From the NCBI GenBank assembly GCA_965212025.1, contig OZ243039.1, positions 1,116,001 through 1,180,000 on the forward strand: a stretch of 64,000 nt of DNA, written 5' to 3'. The stretch comes from G965212025 sp965212025 (GTDB taxonomy: Bacteria; Pseudomonadota; Gammaproteobacteria; Poriferisulfidales; Oxydemutatoraceae). Shown piece after piece: positions 1 to 9,004 of this stretch. A program made the position numbers and the translations under genes. The notes beneath the pieces were generated by a model. It saw nothing but the letters and a program-made list of their open reading frames with translations, was not told the origin of the DNA and ran no database searches. Positions within the stretch are counted from its first letter, which is position 1, and each line of letters begins with the position of its first letter.

Positions 1-1547
1 TGGCCGTGGACGGTATTGACCATCGCATTTATGACAGCAGACCAGTTTTCCGGCCTCATGAATATGTTTCGGGAAATCTCGGGTTTGACCGATGACCAGC
101 TGTGCCGATCCTTACGGACACCTTTAAGCAAGTGAAGTTTGTACACCACACCGCGGTTGGCAAGCGCCATGGTCATTTGCGCCAATTGCAAGGGTGTTGC
201 CGAAAGATAGGACTGGCCTATTCCTACTAGCAGAGTCTCTCCCGGTAACCAGGTTGCCCCATGCTTTTTCATCTTCCATTCCGAAGAGGGCAGGAGACCG
301 GCACTTTCGCCAGGAATATCAATGCCGGTTTTTGTTCCCAGCCCGAAGCGCTTCAGGACTGAGTGAATGTTTTTTATTCCCAGGCGGCTTGCCAGTTCAT
401 AGAAGTAGTAATCACAGGATTGGCTGATTGCCTCGCTCAGGCTGACCAATCCATGACCCCCAGCTTTCCAGTCGTATAGAACCTGACCACCACTTCCGGC
501 GATGGGGTACGTCTCTGTGGCGTACATGATTTCTTCCTCCTTAATCACCCCCAGTTCCAATCCCTGCAGGGCAATGGCCGGTTTGATGACAGAGGCCGGT
601 GGGTAGCTGCCAGATGTTGCCCGGTTAAACAAAGGACTTCGTGAGTCAGACACGAGCCGGTCGTAGTGACGTTTGTTCATGCCGTGGGAAAACCAGTTGG
701 GGTCGAAAGAAGGCTTGCTGACAAGAGCCAGGACTTCTCCGTTACGAGGATCCAGCGCGACCACTGCTCCTTCATGATCGCCAAGGGTACGGTACGCCAC
801 ACCTTGCAGTTCAATGTCAATGCTGAGTTGCAAGTCTTTTCCCGGAACCGGGTTATGTCCACCAATTCGGCGAATCACACGACCGTGCGCGTTAACTTCC
901 GTCTGCCGCATTCCGGGGGATCCGTGAAGCAATTTTTCGTATTGTTTTTCGATGCCTGTTTTACCAATTTTTTCGGTAGCGCTGTAAGCGGCCTTGTCGA
1001 TTTCCCCAGCTTCTCTTTCGTTGATGTTGCCCACATGTCCAGTGACATGAGCCAGAATTTCGGCATGGGGATAAAACCGTTCCAGGGTTCCCACCATATT
1101 GGCTCCGGTAAGCCGATGCGACTGGGCAGAAAGAGCCGCGATTTCCTCTTCCTGCAAAACGTCTTTCAGCACGAAGGGGTCACGGGTTCCAGGGCGAGCA
1201 AAGTACTGGTGCAACCTGGCGATTTTCTTTTCGTCCACGGTGATGATCTTTTGAATCCTGCCTAGCAGCTCGTCTACGCTTTCGACCAGATTGGGATGGA
1301 TTTCCAGTTGGTACACCAAGCGGCTTTTGGTGATGCTTTTCCCATTACGGTCGTAGATTTCTCCGCGTGCCGGCGCCACGGCGACCTCGTTTATCCGGTT
1401 ATTTTCAGACCACTGCTGATAGTGTTCATGATCGAAAAGCTGGAGCTTCAGAAGGTAGGCAGTGAGTCCTGCACAGACGATAAACAGCAGCCCGAACAAA
1501 AGCCACAGCCGACGTGTGAAAACGAGGTCGGGTGGAGGTCTAAACAT
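1..1547 (-). CDS. mrdA: Penicillin-binding protein 2 (partial, 3' end beyond window)
   Basis: Elongation-specific DD-transpeptidase that crosslinks peptidoglycan with RodA in the rod complex, anchored in the inner membrane. The frame is open from the ATG at 1547 leftward to the edge (about 515 codons; the family is usually 600-650), so the KTG box is outside the window. Visible: a membrane anchor at about residues 12-31, the PARGEIYDRNG dimerisation-region motif, the SxxK box PPASVIKP with S319 and K322, and SQSCDYYFY (S377-C378-D379), which matches the SCD-type second box of PBP2. ppa lies 11 bp upstream in the same direction, so the two may be co-transcribed. rodA would be expected to the left but cannot be seen. 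Identification is firm. Confidence 0.95.
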   Translation of the reverse strand, partial: MFRPPPDLVFTRRLWLLFGLLFIVCAGLTAYLLKLQLFDHEHYQQWSENNRINEVAVAPARGEIYDRNGKSITKSRLVYQLEIHPNLVESVDELLGRIQKIITVDEKKIARLHQYFARPGTRDPFVLKDVLQEEEIAALSAQSHRLTGANMVGTLERFYPHAEILAHVTGHVGNINEREAGEIDKAAYSATEKIGKTGIEKQYEKLLHGSPGMRQTEVNAHGRVIRRIGGHNPVPGKDLQLSIDIELQGVAYRTLGDHEGAVVALDPRNGEVLALVSKPSFDPNWFSHGMNKRHYDRLVSDSRSPLFNRATSGSYPPASVIKPAIALQGLELGVIKEEEIMYATETYPIAGSGGQVLYDWKAGGHGLVSLSEAISQSCDYYFYELASRLGIKNIHSVLKRFGLGTKTGIDIPGESAGLLPSSEWKMKKHGATWLPGETLLVGIGQSYLSATPLQLAQMTMALANRGVVYKLHLLKGVRKDRHSWSSVKPEISRNIFMRPENWSAVINAMVNTVHG

Positions 1548-1558
1548 CAGGTGTCAAA

Positions 1559-2089
1559 CTATGAAATCTGAGCCCGCTCAAGACATTCATTCAGAGCTTG
1601 GCACGTCTCATCCACCCCGATCCAATTTTTGATCTCAACCCATTTTCCCGGTTCCAGTGCCTTGTAGTTCTGAAAAAAGTGAACAATCTGGTCAAGCATC
1701 ACCTTAGGGAGCTGCTCGTAGGTGGCGATTTCATCGTAGCCGCCGTGCAGCCCCGGTGCCGGCACCGCCAGCACTTTCAAATCACGCCCGGCTTCATCGC
1801 TCATTTCCAGCGCACCGACAGGGCGGCTTGGCACGACTGACCCGATTTGAACGGGTGTTGGAGTCAGAACCAAAGCGTCAAGAGGATCACCGTCTTCAGA
1901 CAAGGTGTGTGGGATGAAGCCGTAATTGCAAGGATAAAACATGGCCACGTTGATAAAGCGGTCAACAAAAACCGCGCCGCTGTCTTTTTCAATCTCGTAC
2001 TTTATTGGTGGCGAGTGCGCCGGAATTTCCACGACAACGTTCAACCCGTATGGGTAATTTTTGCCTGAGGCAATTTTCTTTATATCCAT
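1559..2089 (-). CDS. ppa: Inorganic pyrophosphatase
   Basis: Soluble family I pyrophosphatase, 176 residues, the usual bacterial length. It hydrolyses cytoplasmic PPi to two phosphates and so pulls biosynthetic reactions forward. The start MDIKKIASGKNYPYGLNVVV and the Mg-binding signature EDGDPLDALVL (D66, D68, D71) are typical. It ends 11 bp before the mrdA start on the same strand. Nothing unusual is seen in the sequence. Confidence 0.97.
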   Translation of the reverse strand: MDIKKIASGKNYPYGLNVVVEIPAHSPPIKYEIEKDSGAVFVDRFINVAMFYPCNYGFIPHTLSEDGDPLDALVLTPTPVQIGSVVPSRPVGALEMSDEAGRDLKVLAVPAPGLHGGYDEIATYEQLPKVMLDQIVHFFQNYKALEPGKWVEIKNWIGVDETCQALNECLERAQIS

Positions 2090-2184
2090 TCAGTCACTCC
2101 CTGTGGACTGATATCGGGTCGCTTGGGTGCCGTCGTCATGAGTGCCGCTAATCCTTAGGTACATCGTTTTTCTGACCGGTGGCT

Positions 2185-2517
2185 TTATTGTGTTTCTTTA
2201 GGGTGCACCACCACACCATCGATGAGTTTTTGCAATTCACCGCTTTCAAACAGATCCATCACGATGTCACAGCCGCCGACTAGTTGCCCTTCTATGAACA
2301 GCTGTGGAAAAGTTGGCCAATCGGAAAAGTTTGGCAGGGCTCGCCGCGCATCGTTGTCCATAAAGACATTTACGTAGGCAAATGGCTGACCACACTGCTT
2401 GAGTGCCTGCACGGTACGGCTGGAAAACCCACATTGTGGCAATTGTGGTGTGCCTTTCATATAAAGGATGATCGGGTTGCTGGTGACCTGTTCTTTGATT
2501 TTGTCCATTACGTCCAT
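2185..2517 (-). CDS. grxD: Monothiol glutaredoxin, CGFS type
   Basis: Glutaredoxin-4-like protein of 110 residues, known in this family to hold and deliver [2Fe-2S] clusters with glutathione. The CGFS active site is at residues 29-32, the cis-proline motif WPTFPQLF at 67-74 and the glutathione-binding GGCD at 81-84. I chose the ATG at 2517 because AAAGGAGG lies 8 bases upstream. A longer reading from 2595 adds 26 residues that look non-coding. Upstream, about 70 bp away, begins the 237-bp repeat array, so any promoter must lie in the short gap or inside the array. Confidence 0.95.
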   Translation of the reverse strand: MDVMDKIKEQVTSNPIILYMKGTPQLPQCGFSSRTVQALKQCGQPFAYVNVFMDNDARRALPNFSDWPTFPQLFIEGQLVGGCDIVMDLFESGELQKLIDGVVVHPKETQ

Positions 2518-2586
2518 TGTGAAATCGCCTCCTTTCAGCTGAAGTCCAAGAGAGCCGCCCCGCAATCCGTAAGCCGTGTGCCGGGA

Positions 2587-4277
2587 TCCGCCCAAGGCCG
2601 CCCAAGGGGTGGCATTTTAACCTGATTTTGTGCTTATTTAGCCAAGCCGAGCCTAATGACGAGCCCTGTTAGCGAGACACCACGAGTCGTATGTTGCGAA
2701 CCTCGCGACAAGAGACAGGATAGGGCTGCTGTTCAGAATACCGCTTTTTGCTGTTTGGCAGGGTCGCGGTCTTGTCTGTTATTTGGGAGGTGGGTGACTT
2801 CATGTTGCTGCCTCCGCGTAGGCTCCGCCCAAGGCCGCCCAATGCCGCCCAAGGGGTGGCATTTTGACCTGATTTTGTGCTTATTTAGCCAAGCCGAGCC
2901 TAATGACGAGCCCTGTTAGCGAGACACCACGGGTCGTATGTTGCTAACCTCGCGACAAGAGACAGGATAGGGCTGCTGTTCAGAATACCGCTTTTTGCTG
3001 TTTGGCAGGGTCGCGGTCCTGTCTGTTATTTGGGAGGTGGGTGACTTCATGTTGCTGCCTCCGCGTAGGCTCCGCCCAAGGCCGCCCAAGGCCGCCCAAG
3101 GGGTGGCATTTTGACCTGATTTTGTGCTTATTTAGCCAAGCCGAGCCTAATGACGAGCCCTGTTAGCGAGACACCACGGATCGTATGTTGCGAACCTCGC
3201 GACAGGAGACAGGATAGGGCTGCTGTTCAGAATACCGCTTTTTGCTGTTTGGCAGGGTCGCGGTCCTGTCTGTTATTTGGGAGGTGGGTGACTTTATGTT
3301 GCTGCCTCCGCGTAGGCTCCGCCCAAGGCCGCCCAATGGATGGCATTTTGACCTGATTTTGTGCTTATTTAGCCAAGCCGAGCCTAATGACGAGCCCTGT
3401 TAGCGAGACACCACGGGTCGCATGTTGCGAACCTCGCGACAAGAGACAGGATAGGGCTGCTGTTCAGAATACCGCTTTTTGCTGTTTGGCAGGGTCGCGG
3501 TCCTGTCTGTTATTTGGGAGGTGGGTGACTTCATGTTGCTGCCTCCGCGTAGGCTCCGCCCAAGGCCGCCCAATGGATGGCATTTTGACCTGATTTTGTG
3601 CTTATTTAGCCAAGCCGAGCCTAATGACGAGCCCTGTTAGCGAGACACCACGGGTCGTATGTTGCGAACCTCGCGACAAGAGACAGGATAGGGCTGCTGT
3701 TCAGAATACCGCTTTTTGCTGTTTGGCAGGGTCGCGGTCCTGTCTGTTATTTGGGAGGTGGGTGACTTCATGTTGCTGCCTCCGCGTAGGCTCCGCCCAA
3801 GGCCGCCCAAGGGGTGGCATTTTGACCTGATTTTGTGCTTATTTAGCCAAGCCGAGCCTAATGACGAGCCCTGTTAGCGAGACACCACGAGTCGTATGTT
3901 GCGAACCTCGCGACAGGAGACAGGATAGGGCTGCTGTTCAGAATACCGCTTTTTGCTGTTTGGCAGGGTCGCGGTCCTGTCTGTTATTTGGGAGGTGGGT
4001 GACTTCATGTTGCTGCCTCCGCGTAGGCTCCGCCCAAGGCCGCCCAATGGGTGGCATTTTGACCTGATTTTGTGCTTATTTAGCCAAGCCGAGCCTAATG
4101 ACGAGCCCTGTTAGCGAGACACCACGGATCGTATGTTGCGAACCTCGCAACAAGAGACAGGATAGGGCTGCTGTTCAGAATACCGCTTTTTGCTGTTTGG
4201 CAGGGTCGCGGTCCTGTCTGTTATTTGGGAGGTGGGTGACTTCATGTTGCTGCCTCCGTCTTGCCGTAGGCTCCGCC
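2587..4277. repeat. Tandem array of 237/247-bp units
   Basis: Near-identical head-to-tail units begin at 2656, 2903, 3150, 3387, 3624, 3861 and 4098, with a partial unit at 2587-2655 and a last partial unit running into hyuB. Spacing is 247, 247, then 237 bp four times. The 10-bp difference is one extra copy of a decamer (ccgcccaagg or ccgcccaatg) at the unit junction. Units differ by only a few substitutions, which implies recent amplification or homogenisation. In minus orientation each unit carries a shortened copy of the hyuB 3' end, including its stop, with six bases missing compared with the genuine end at 4242-4277. The array therefore appears to have grown from that gene end. Each unit also contains two overlapping complementary pairs: AGACAGGA with TCCTGTCT, and CGCGAC with GTCGCG. 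Confidence 0.97.
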
Positions 4278-5792
4278 TCCGGGTGTTGAAATACGCAAGA
4301 TGTCCCCATCACAGGCACTGAAAGTTATTTTTCCTGGAAGTCGTTTGTGGTTGTGGTGGTTCTCGCCGGGCGCACCATCTCCACCTCCCGCCAGACCCCA
4401 TGGGCTGAGTCTGCGCCGCTCACTGAGCACGGTGACCGTGGTCGGGGAAAGGAAACCATATTCACGGACGATGCCGTTGCCACCGCGGAAGCGCCCGTCT
4501 CCCCCGGAACCCTCGCGAATGGCGTAGCGCAGGATGCGCAAAGGGTAATTCATTTCCAGCTCTTCAATGGGAGTGTTGAGAGTATTGGTCATGTGTGACT
4601 GTGTGCCGGACCTCCCGTGGATATCTTTTTTCGCTCCGCAGCCGCCGCCGATGGTTTCATAAATTGCCCAAGGGGGTTTTGCGGTCGCGTTGCCCATCGC
4701 AACATTGTTCATGGTGCCCTGACTGGCTGCCACTTGCGCATCAGGGATTGCCTGCCCCAACACCCCAATCATACAGTCCACAATTCGCGAGCTGGTTTCT
4801 ACGTTTCCTGCAGCCACAGCAGCCGGGTAGCGGGCGTTGACCAAGGTTCCCTCGGAAGCTTTGATGGTGATCGCTGAAAACAGACCATGGCAAGTGGGCA
4901 CGTAATCAGGCATCAGGCAGCGAAACACATAGTGCACTGCGGCGGTGGTGACCGGCAGAGGACAATTCAGGTTTCCGGGAACCTGTTCTGCAGTTCCCGC
5001 AAAGTCCACGACGAGGCGAGAATTGGTGTTTTTGACCGTCACTTTGATCGGGATATTTCGAGCCTCCCTGCCATCGTCATCAAGGTAGTCCGTAAATTGC
5101 CAACAGCCTTCAGGCAAGCGGGACAGCGTGGCGGCAGACAACCGTGCTCCGTAGGCATAGAGCTTCTCGAGCGCCAGATCATATTTGTCGATGCCGAGAG
5201 TCTCTATCAAGGTTCGAAGCCGTTCCATGCCATAAAGGTTGGCGCTGAATTGCGCGGCATAGTCTCCGATTTCATTTTCCGGGACACACGAGCCTGCCGA
5301 GAAAGCCGCGATCTTTTTCATGTCCAGTTTGCCATTACGGGTAATCCACTGAGGCTGTATCAATACGCCTTCCTGATCAATGTGGGAAGAAAGCGGCATG
5401 CCGCCCGGGACGATGGCGCCAATATCTGCATGGTGTGCACGGTTGGCAACGAAACCGAGTTGTTGCCCTGAAATAAATAGCGGCGCGACCAATGTCACAT
5501 CCGGCAAATGCGTGCCGCCCCGGTATGGATCGTTGAAGACCAGCATCTCCTTGCGTGTCCAGTCGAACTGCGAAACCAGTCCCTGCAATGCATACGCCAT
5601 GCTCCCCAAGTGCACCGGAATGTGTGCTGCCTGACCGGCAAGCCTGCCCTCGTTGTCAAAAACTGCGCAGGAATAATCGAGACGGTCACGAATGTTGGCC
5701 GAGAAAGCTGTTCGTTTCAGGCGGATGCCCATTTCATCACTGACAGCTGCCAGACGCTGACTGAAGAGGCTTTGTTCTATGACATCCATCAT
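4242..5792 (-). CDS. hyuB: Hydantoinase B / oxoprolinase family protein
   Basis: B subunit of the ATP-dependent hydantoinase/5-oxoprolinase family, 516 residues, a usual length for a stand-alone B subunit. Recognisable blocks are NDPYRGGTHLPDVTLVAP near residue 85, HHADIGAIVPGGMP near 120 and SRIVDCMIGVLGQAIPDAQV near 335. The C-terminus is glycine-rich (GGGDGAPGENHHN, then STPGGGAYGK). The family normally acts with a HyuA partner, but no hyuA is adjacent: the 370 bp upstream hold no gene and the next genes are on the other strand. The substrate is therefore unknown. The stop codon and last dozen codons are the source of the tandem array downstream. Confidence 0.9.
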   Translation of the reverse strand: MMDVIEQSLFSQRLAAVSDEMGIRLKRTAFSANIRDRLDYSCAVFDNEGRLAGQAAHIPVHLGSMAYALQGLVSQFDWTRKEMLVFNDPYRGGTHLPDVTLVAPLFISGQQLGFVANRAHHADIGAIVPGGMPLSSHIDQEGVLIQPQWITRNGKLDMKKIAAFSAGSCVPENEIGDYAAQFSANLYGMERLRTLIETLGIDKYDLALEKLYAYGARLSAATLSRLPEGCWQFTDYLDDDGREARNIPIKVTVKNTNSRLVVDFAGTAEQVPGNLNCPLPVTTAAVHYVFRCLMPDYVPTCHGLFSAITIKASEGTLVNARYPAAVAAGNVETSSRIVDCMIGVLGQAIPDAQVAASQGTMNNVAMGNATAKPPWAIYETIGGGCGAKKDIHGRSGTQSHMTNTLNTPIEELEMNYPLRILRYAIREGSGGDGRFRGGNGIVREYGFLSPTTVTVLSERRRLSPWGLAGGGDGAPGENHHNHKRLPGKITFSACDGDILRISTPGGGAYGKTEAAT

Positions 5793-6098
5793 TTCTACCC
5801 GCTTTGAGGACTTATGCGCAGAGGGCTACCCCCCAAGCTTCTTTTCTCCTGGATCGGGGGCACAGGATCTTGTCCACTTTTCTGCCTGTTGCTCCCTGAA
5901 GGATGCCTTTCGGCCCACAAGGAAGCAAGCCTTGAAAAAGCATAGCACGCCTGTCTTGGCTCAAACATTGTCATTACCCGGAAAGACAGAGTGGCTTTGG
6001 GTTCTGATGTTTCGGTGGGGTTGCCTCTTTCTGTGTTGCTGGCATAGCCGACCGTGGGATGGCATGAGGCGACATGGGGGGAATGAGGCGATGTGGGG
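5793..6098. other. Intergenic region without a recognisable gene
   Basis: Between the divergent hyuB and the small membrane ORF. Short frames here have no family resemblance and no convincing start. The right end, from 6099, holds the promoter listed next. Confidence 0.6.
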
Positions 6099-6127
6099 AT
6101 GACACGCGCGATTGGAGGAACTATAAT
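6099..6127 (+). promoter_or_regulatory. Near-consensus sigma-70 promoter
   Basis: A -35 hexamer ATGACA (6099-6104, one mismatch to TTGACA), a 17-bp spacer and a perfect -10 TATAAT (6122-6127). It points at the 25-codon ORF at 6166 and the PuuD-domain gene at 6271, and would give a leader of about 30 bases. This is the best-looking housekeeping promoter I noticed in the window. Confidence 0.7.
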
Positions 6128-6165
6128 TGCCCCTTGGAATTTTAAGCAACATCGGGAGGTGCAAA

Positions 6166-6243
6166 GTGAATCCCTTAGACTCTGTTTTGGGAACCATTGT
6201 TAGTGGTTTTGTTTTGGCGGTTGTCATCGCCCTCGTCCTGTAA
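6166..6243 (+). CDS. 25-residue single-span membrane peptide
   Basis: Short frame starting with GTG, preceded at good spacing by GGGAGGT. The product begins MNPLDSVLGTIV and continues as an uninterrupted hydrophobic stretch (SGFVLAVVIALVL) to the stop, so it would be one membrane helix with a short N-terminal tail. It sits between the TATAAT promoter and the PuuD-domain gene, 27 bp before that gene, and is probably translated from the same message. I do not recognise a family. A small accessory subunit of the neighbouring membrane protein is a reasonable guess only. The promoter, Shine-Dalgarno site and hydrophobic composition are the whole case for it. Confidence 0.55.
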   Translation: MNPLDSVLGTIVSGFVLAVVIALVL

Positions 6244-6270
6244 AGCTGGTAACTGCCTGGAGGCACGACC

Positions 6271-6804
6271 ATGGAATTTAATTTAGTCGCTTTAGTTGTC
6301 TGGCTACACGTTCTGTTCGGTATCACCTGGATAGGACTGCTTTACTACTTCAATTTTGTGCAAGTCCCCGCAGTTGGTGCGGCACTTGCCGACAAAGATG
6401 GCCCCGGCCCGGCTGGAATCAGCAAGTATGTGGCTCCACGGGCACTGGCTTGGTTTCGGTATTCGGCTTTGCTGACCTGGCTGAGTGGTGCCGTAGCGCT
6501 GGAGGCGTTGTGGCCGGGTGGTGGCTTTGTAGGGGCTTTTACTCTTTCCGATGCGCCGGGTGCGCCGGGTGCGGTTTTGGGAGTGGGCGTCTGGCTTGGG
6601 ACGATTATGCTTCTCAATGTCTGGGGACTGATTTGGCCAAACCAGAAAAAGATCCTGGGTCTGGGTGGCACCAATGCCACAGATGCAGAAAAAGCCAAAG
6701 CCAAAAGAATTGCATTGATGGCGTCTCGTGCGAACACTTTGCTTTCGGTTCCCATGGTCATGTGCATGATTGGTGGTGGCTTTGGCCACGGCTTGCCTTT
6801 CTAG
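6271..6804 (+). CDS. PuuD-domain (urate hydroxylase N-terminal-like) membrane protein
   Basis: Polytopic inner-membrane protein of 177 residues resembling the N-terminal membrane domain of PuuD. The motif WLHVLFGITWIGLLYYFNFV fills the first helix, there are helices near residues 60-80 and 100-122 (WLGTIMLLNVWGLIWPNQKK), and a last one near 155-175. PuuD proper carries a C-terminal cytochrome c domain. That is absent here, as in many short proteobacterial relatives whose role is unknown, so urate oxidation should not be assumed. AGCTGGTAACTGCCTGGAGG precedes the ATG. It follows the 25-residue membrane peptide, with a strong promoter upstream of both. Confidence 0.75.
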   Translation: MEFNLVALVVWLHVLFGITWIGLLYYFNFVQVPAVGAALADKDGPGPAGISKYVAPRALAWFRYSALLTWLSGAVALEALWPGGGFVGAFTLSDAPGAPGAVLGVGVWLGTIMLLNVWGLIWPNQKKILGLGGTNATDAEKAKAKRIALMASRANTLLSVPMVMCMIGGGFGHGLPF

Positions 6805-6893
6805 CCAGCCCGGTTTTTAAGCGAAGCTGATTTTTCCAGCCGACAGCACACCCACTGTGTTGCTCGGCTCCTTACCCCGTTCGATACAAGGCC

Positions 6894-8078
6894 ATGCGGC
6901 GTACGAGTCTTTTTCAGAACTACCGGAGACTGCCTGTTGCTTTTATTAAGGGTGAAGGTGCCTGGCTTTGGGACGCGGCTGGCAGAAAATATCTTGATGC
7001 ACTGTCCAGTCTTGCGGTCTGTTCCCTAGGCCACGGCCACCCGGCAGTCAGCAACGCGCTGTGCGCGCAGTCCAGGAAGCTGATCCACACTTCCAATCTT
7101 TACGAAATATCGGCACAAGAGCAGCTTGGGCAACAACTGACTGCCATTGCCGGGATGGAAGTCGCGTTTTTCTGTAATTCGGGAACTGAAGCGAACGAGG
7201 CAGCCATTAAGCTGGCAAGGTTGGTCGCGCTGGAGCGTGGCAATAAAACCCCGGCCATCATTACCATGGATGGCGCTTTTCATGGCAGGACTTTTGGTGC
7301 CCTCAGTGCTGCCAACCCAGGTAATTCCGAGTACGGCCCCTTGTTGCCAGGCTTCCATACAGTGCCTTTTCAGGACATCGCGGCATTGCGGGATGTGGGT
7401 GAAAAAATTCCCGGTGTCTGTGCGGTGATGTTGGAGCCCGTGCAGGGTGAAGGAGGAGTGAGGCCGGCATCCGATGACTATTTGCGTGAGGTTCGCTCGC
7501 TTTGTGATGAGCAGGACTGGCTGATGATATTGGATGAAGTGCAGACCGGTGTTGGCAGAACGGGTGCCTGGTATTGTTTCCAGCACAGCGGCATCAAGCC
7601 GGATGTACTGTGCACGGCCAAAGCCTTGGGTAATGGAGTTCCTATTGGTGCCTGTCTGACGAGCCGTGAGCTTGCCAAGTCCGTGTCTCCCGGAAAACAC
7701 GGTTCAACTTTTGGCGGGAACCCTTTGTGTTGTGCCACTGCGACTGCCGTATTGCAAACCATCGTGGACTCCGGGCTGCTGGCTCGTGCGAGTGAAGTCG
7801 GCGCGAAAATCCTTGAGTGGCTGACGCAACTGCAAAAGGAAGTTCGGTGTATTACGGATATTCGCGGGCGCGGCTTGATGATTGGAATTGAGCTTTCCCG
7901 ACCTTGCGGTGAACTGGTTCAAGAAGCTTTGGACGAAGGGCTTTTGATCAATGTGACTGCGACGAATGTCGTACGCTTGTTGCCGCCCTTGATTATCAGC
8001 GATGAACAGGTGGATTTGCTTCTGGAAAAATTGCATTTTCTGCTGAAAAGATTTGATGACAGAGGGGCTGTGACATGA
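6894..8078 (+). CDS. argD: Acetylornithine aminotransferase
   Basis: PLP-dependent class III aminotransferase, 394 residues. It converts N-acetylglutamate semialdehyde to N-acetylornithine in arginine synthesis and often also serves as succinyldiaminopimelate aminotransferase. The N-terminus (SLFQNYRRLPVAFIKGEGAW), FCNSGTEANEAAIKLAR, DEVQTGVGRTG and the PLP-lysine motif CTAKALGNGVPIG (K243) are all present. The stop overlaps the argF start (ATGA), so the two are translationally coupled. Confidence 0.96.
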   Translation: MRRTSLFQNYRRLPVAFIKGEGAWLWDAAGRKYLDALSSLAVCSLGHGHPAVSNALCAQSRKLIHTSNLYEISAQEQLGQQLTAIAGMEVAFFCNSGTEANEAAIKLARLVALERGNKTPAIITMDGAFHGRTFGALSAANPGNSEYGPLLPGFHTVPFQDIAALRDVGEKIPGVCAVMLEPVQGEGGVRPASDDYLREVRSLCDEQDWLMILDEVQTGVGRTGAWYCFQHSGIKPDVLCTAKALGNGVPIGACLTSRELAKSVSPGKHGSTFGGNPLCCATATAVLQTIVDSGLLARASEVGAKILEWLTQLQKEVRCITDIRGRGLMIGIELSRPCGELVQEALDEGLLINVTATNVVRLLPPLIISDEQVDLLLEKLHFLLKRFDDRGAVT

Positions 8079-9004
8079 GAACCACGCGACATTTTCTCAC
8101 CTTGGGTGATCTGCATCCCCATGAATTGGAGGCGCTTTTTTCCATCACGAAGGATCTGAAAACCACCCCCTCTGGGGCTCAAGCACTACCGCCTCTTTCC
8201 GGTCGGCACCTGGTGATGTTGTTTGAAAAATCTTCAACCAGGACGCGCGTTTCTTTCGAGATTGCCATGCATGCCCTGGGCGGGAACTTGACTTTTCTGA
8301 GACAGGAAGACAGTCAGGTGGGGCGAGGCGAAACCTTGGCAGACACGGCACGTGTACTTTCCCAAATGGCAGATGTTTTGGTCATACGGACTTCGAGCCA
8401 GGAGCGAGTTGAGCAACTGGCAGAATATTCAGACATTCCGGTCATCAACGGGCTCAGCGACCGTCACCACCCCTGCCAGCTTCTGGCTGACGTGTTCACT
8501 TATCGGGAATTCCGCGGTTCGATCAAAAATCGCAAAGTGGCATGGCTTGGAGATGGGAATAACGTCTGTAATTCGTACGTGGAGGCGGCACATATTTTTG
8601 ATTTTCATTTGCACATAGCCTGTCCGGAAAACCACGAGCCATCCCTGGAGTTTTCCGAAGGCGGGGACGGTCGTGTAGAGATCACGCGTGACCCTGTTGT
8701 GGCAGTTCGCGATGCCGACCTGGTGGTAACGGACACCTGGATGAGCATGGGAGACGAAGGGGAAAAAGAAGCGCGTATGCAAGCGTTTGCGCCCTATCAG
8801 GTGAACGCGCAGATCATGAAATACGCCAAGGCGGACGCCCTGTTTATGCACTGTTTGCCAGCGCATCGAGGGCTTGAGGTTAGCGATGAAGTGCTCGATG
8901 GTTCGCAAAGCGTCGTTTGGCAGGAAGCGGGAAACCGCCTGCACACCCAGAAAGCGCTGTTGCAGCTTCTATTTGAGCTAAACGCTTCTACCGGCACTTC
9001 ATAA
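8075..9004 (+). CDS. argF: Ornithine carbamoyltransferase
   Basis: Joins carbamoyl phosphate to ornithine to make citrulline, cytoplasmic, usually a trimer. It has 309 residues, full length. The carbamoyl-phosphate site FEKSSTRTRVSFE, HPCQLLADVFT, the ornithine loop DTWMSMGDE and the catalytic HCLPAHRG are intact. It overlaps argD by four bases. The last 240 bp, from 8763, are duplicated 390 bp downstream, but this copy is complete and should be functional. Confidence 0.97.
   Translation: MRTTRHFLTLGDLHPHELEALFSITKDLKTTPSGAQALPPLSGRHLVMLFEKSSTRTRVSFEIAMHALGGNLTFLRQEDSQVGRGETLADTARVLSQMADVLVIRTSSQERVEQLAEYSDIPVINGLSDRHHPCQLLADVFTYREFRGSIKNRKVAWLGDGNNVCNSYVEAAHIFDFHLHIACPENHEPSLEFSEGGDGRVEITRDPVVAVRDADLVVTDTWMSMGDEGEKEARMQAFAPYQVNAQIMKYAKADALFMHCLPAHRGLEVSDEVLDGSQSVVWQEAGNRLHTQKALLQLLFELNASTGTS

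Noticed and set aside
666..1265. 200-codon plus-strand frame opposite mrdA
   Set aside because: It is the antisense shadow of a strongly supported PBP2 reading frame.
2656..4289. A 60-87-codon plus-strand frame in each array unit (begins MTSPVSETPR), and a 44-codon minus-strand frame starting MKSPTSQITD
   Set aside because: They exist because the unit is repeated; Cys/Arg-rich composition, no ribosome site, no conserved domain. Identity between copies reflects DNA homogenisation, not selection on protein.
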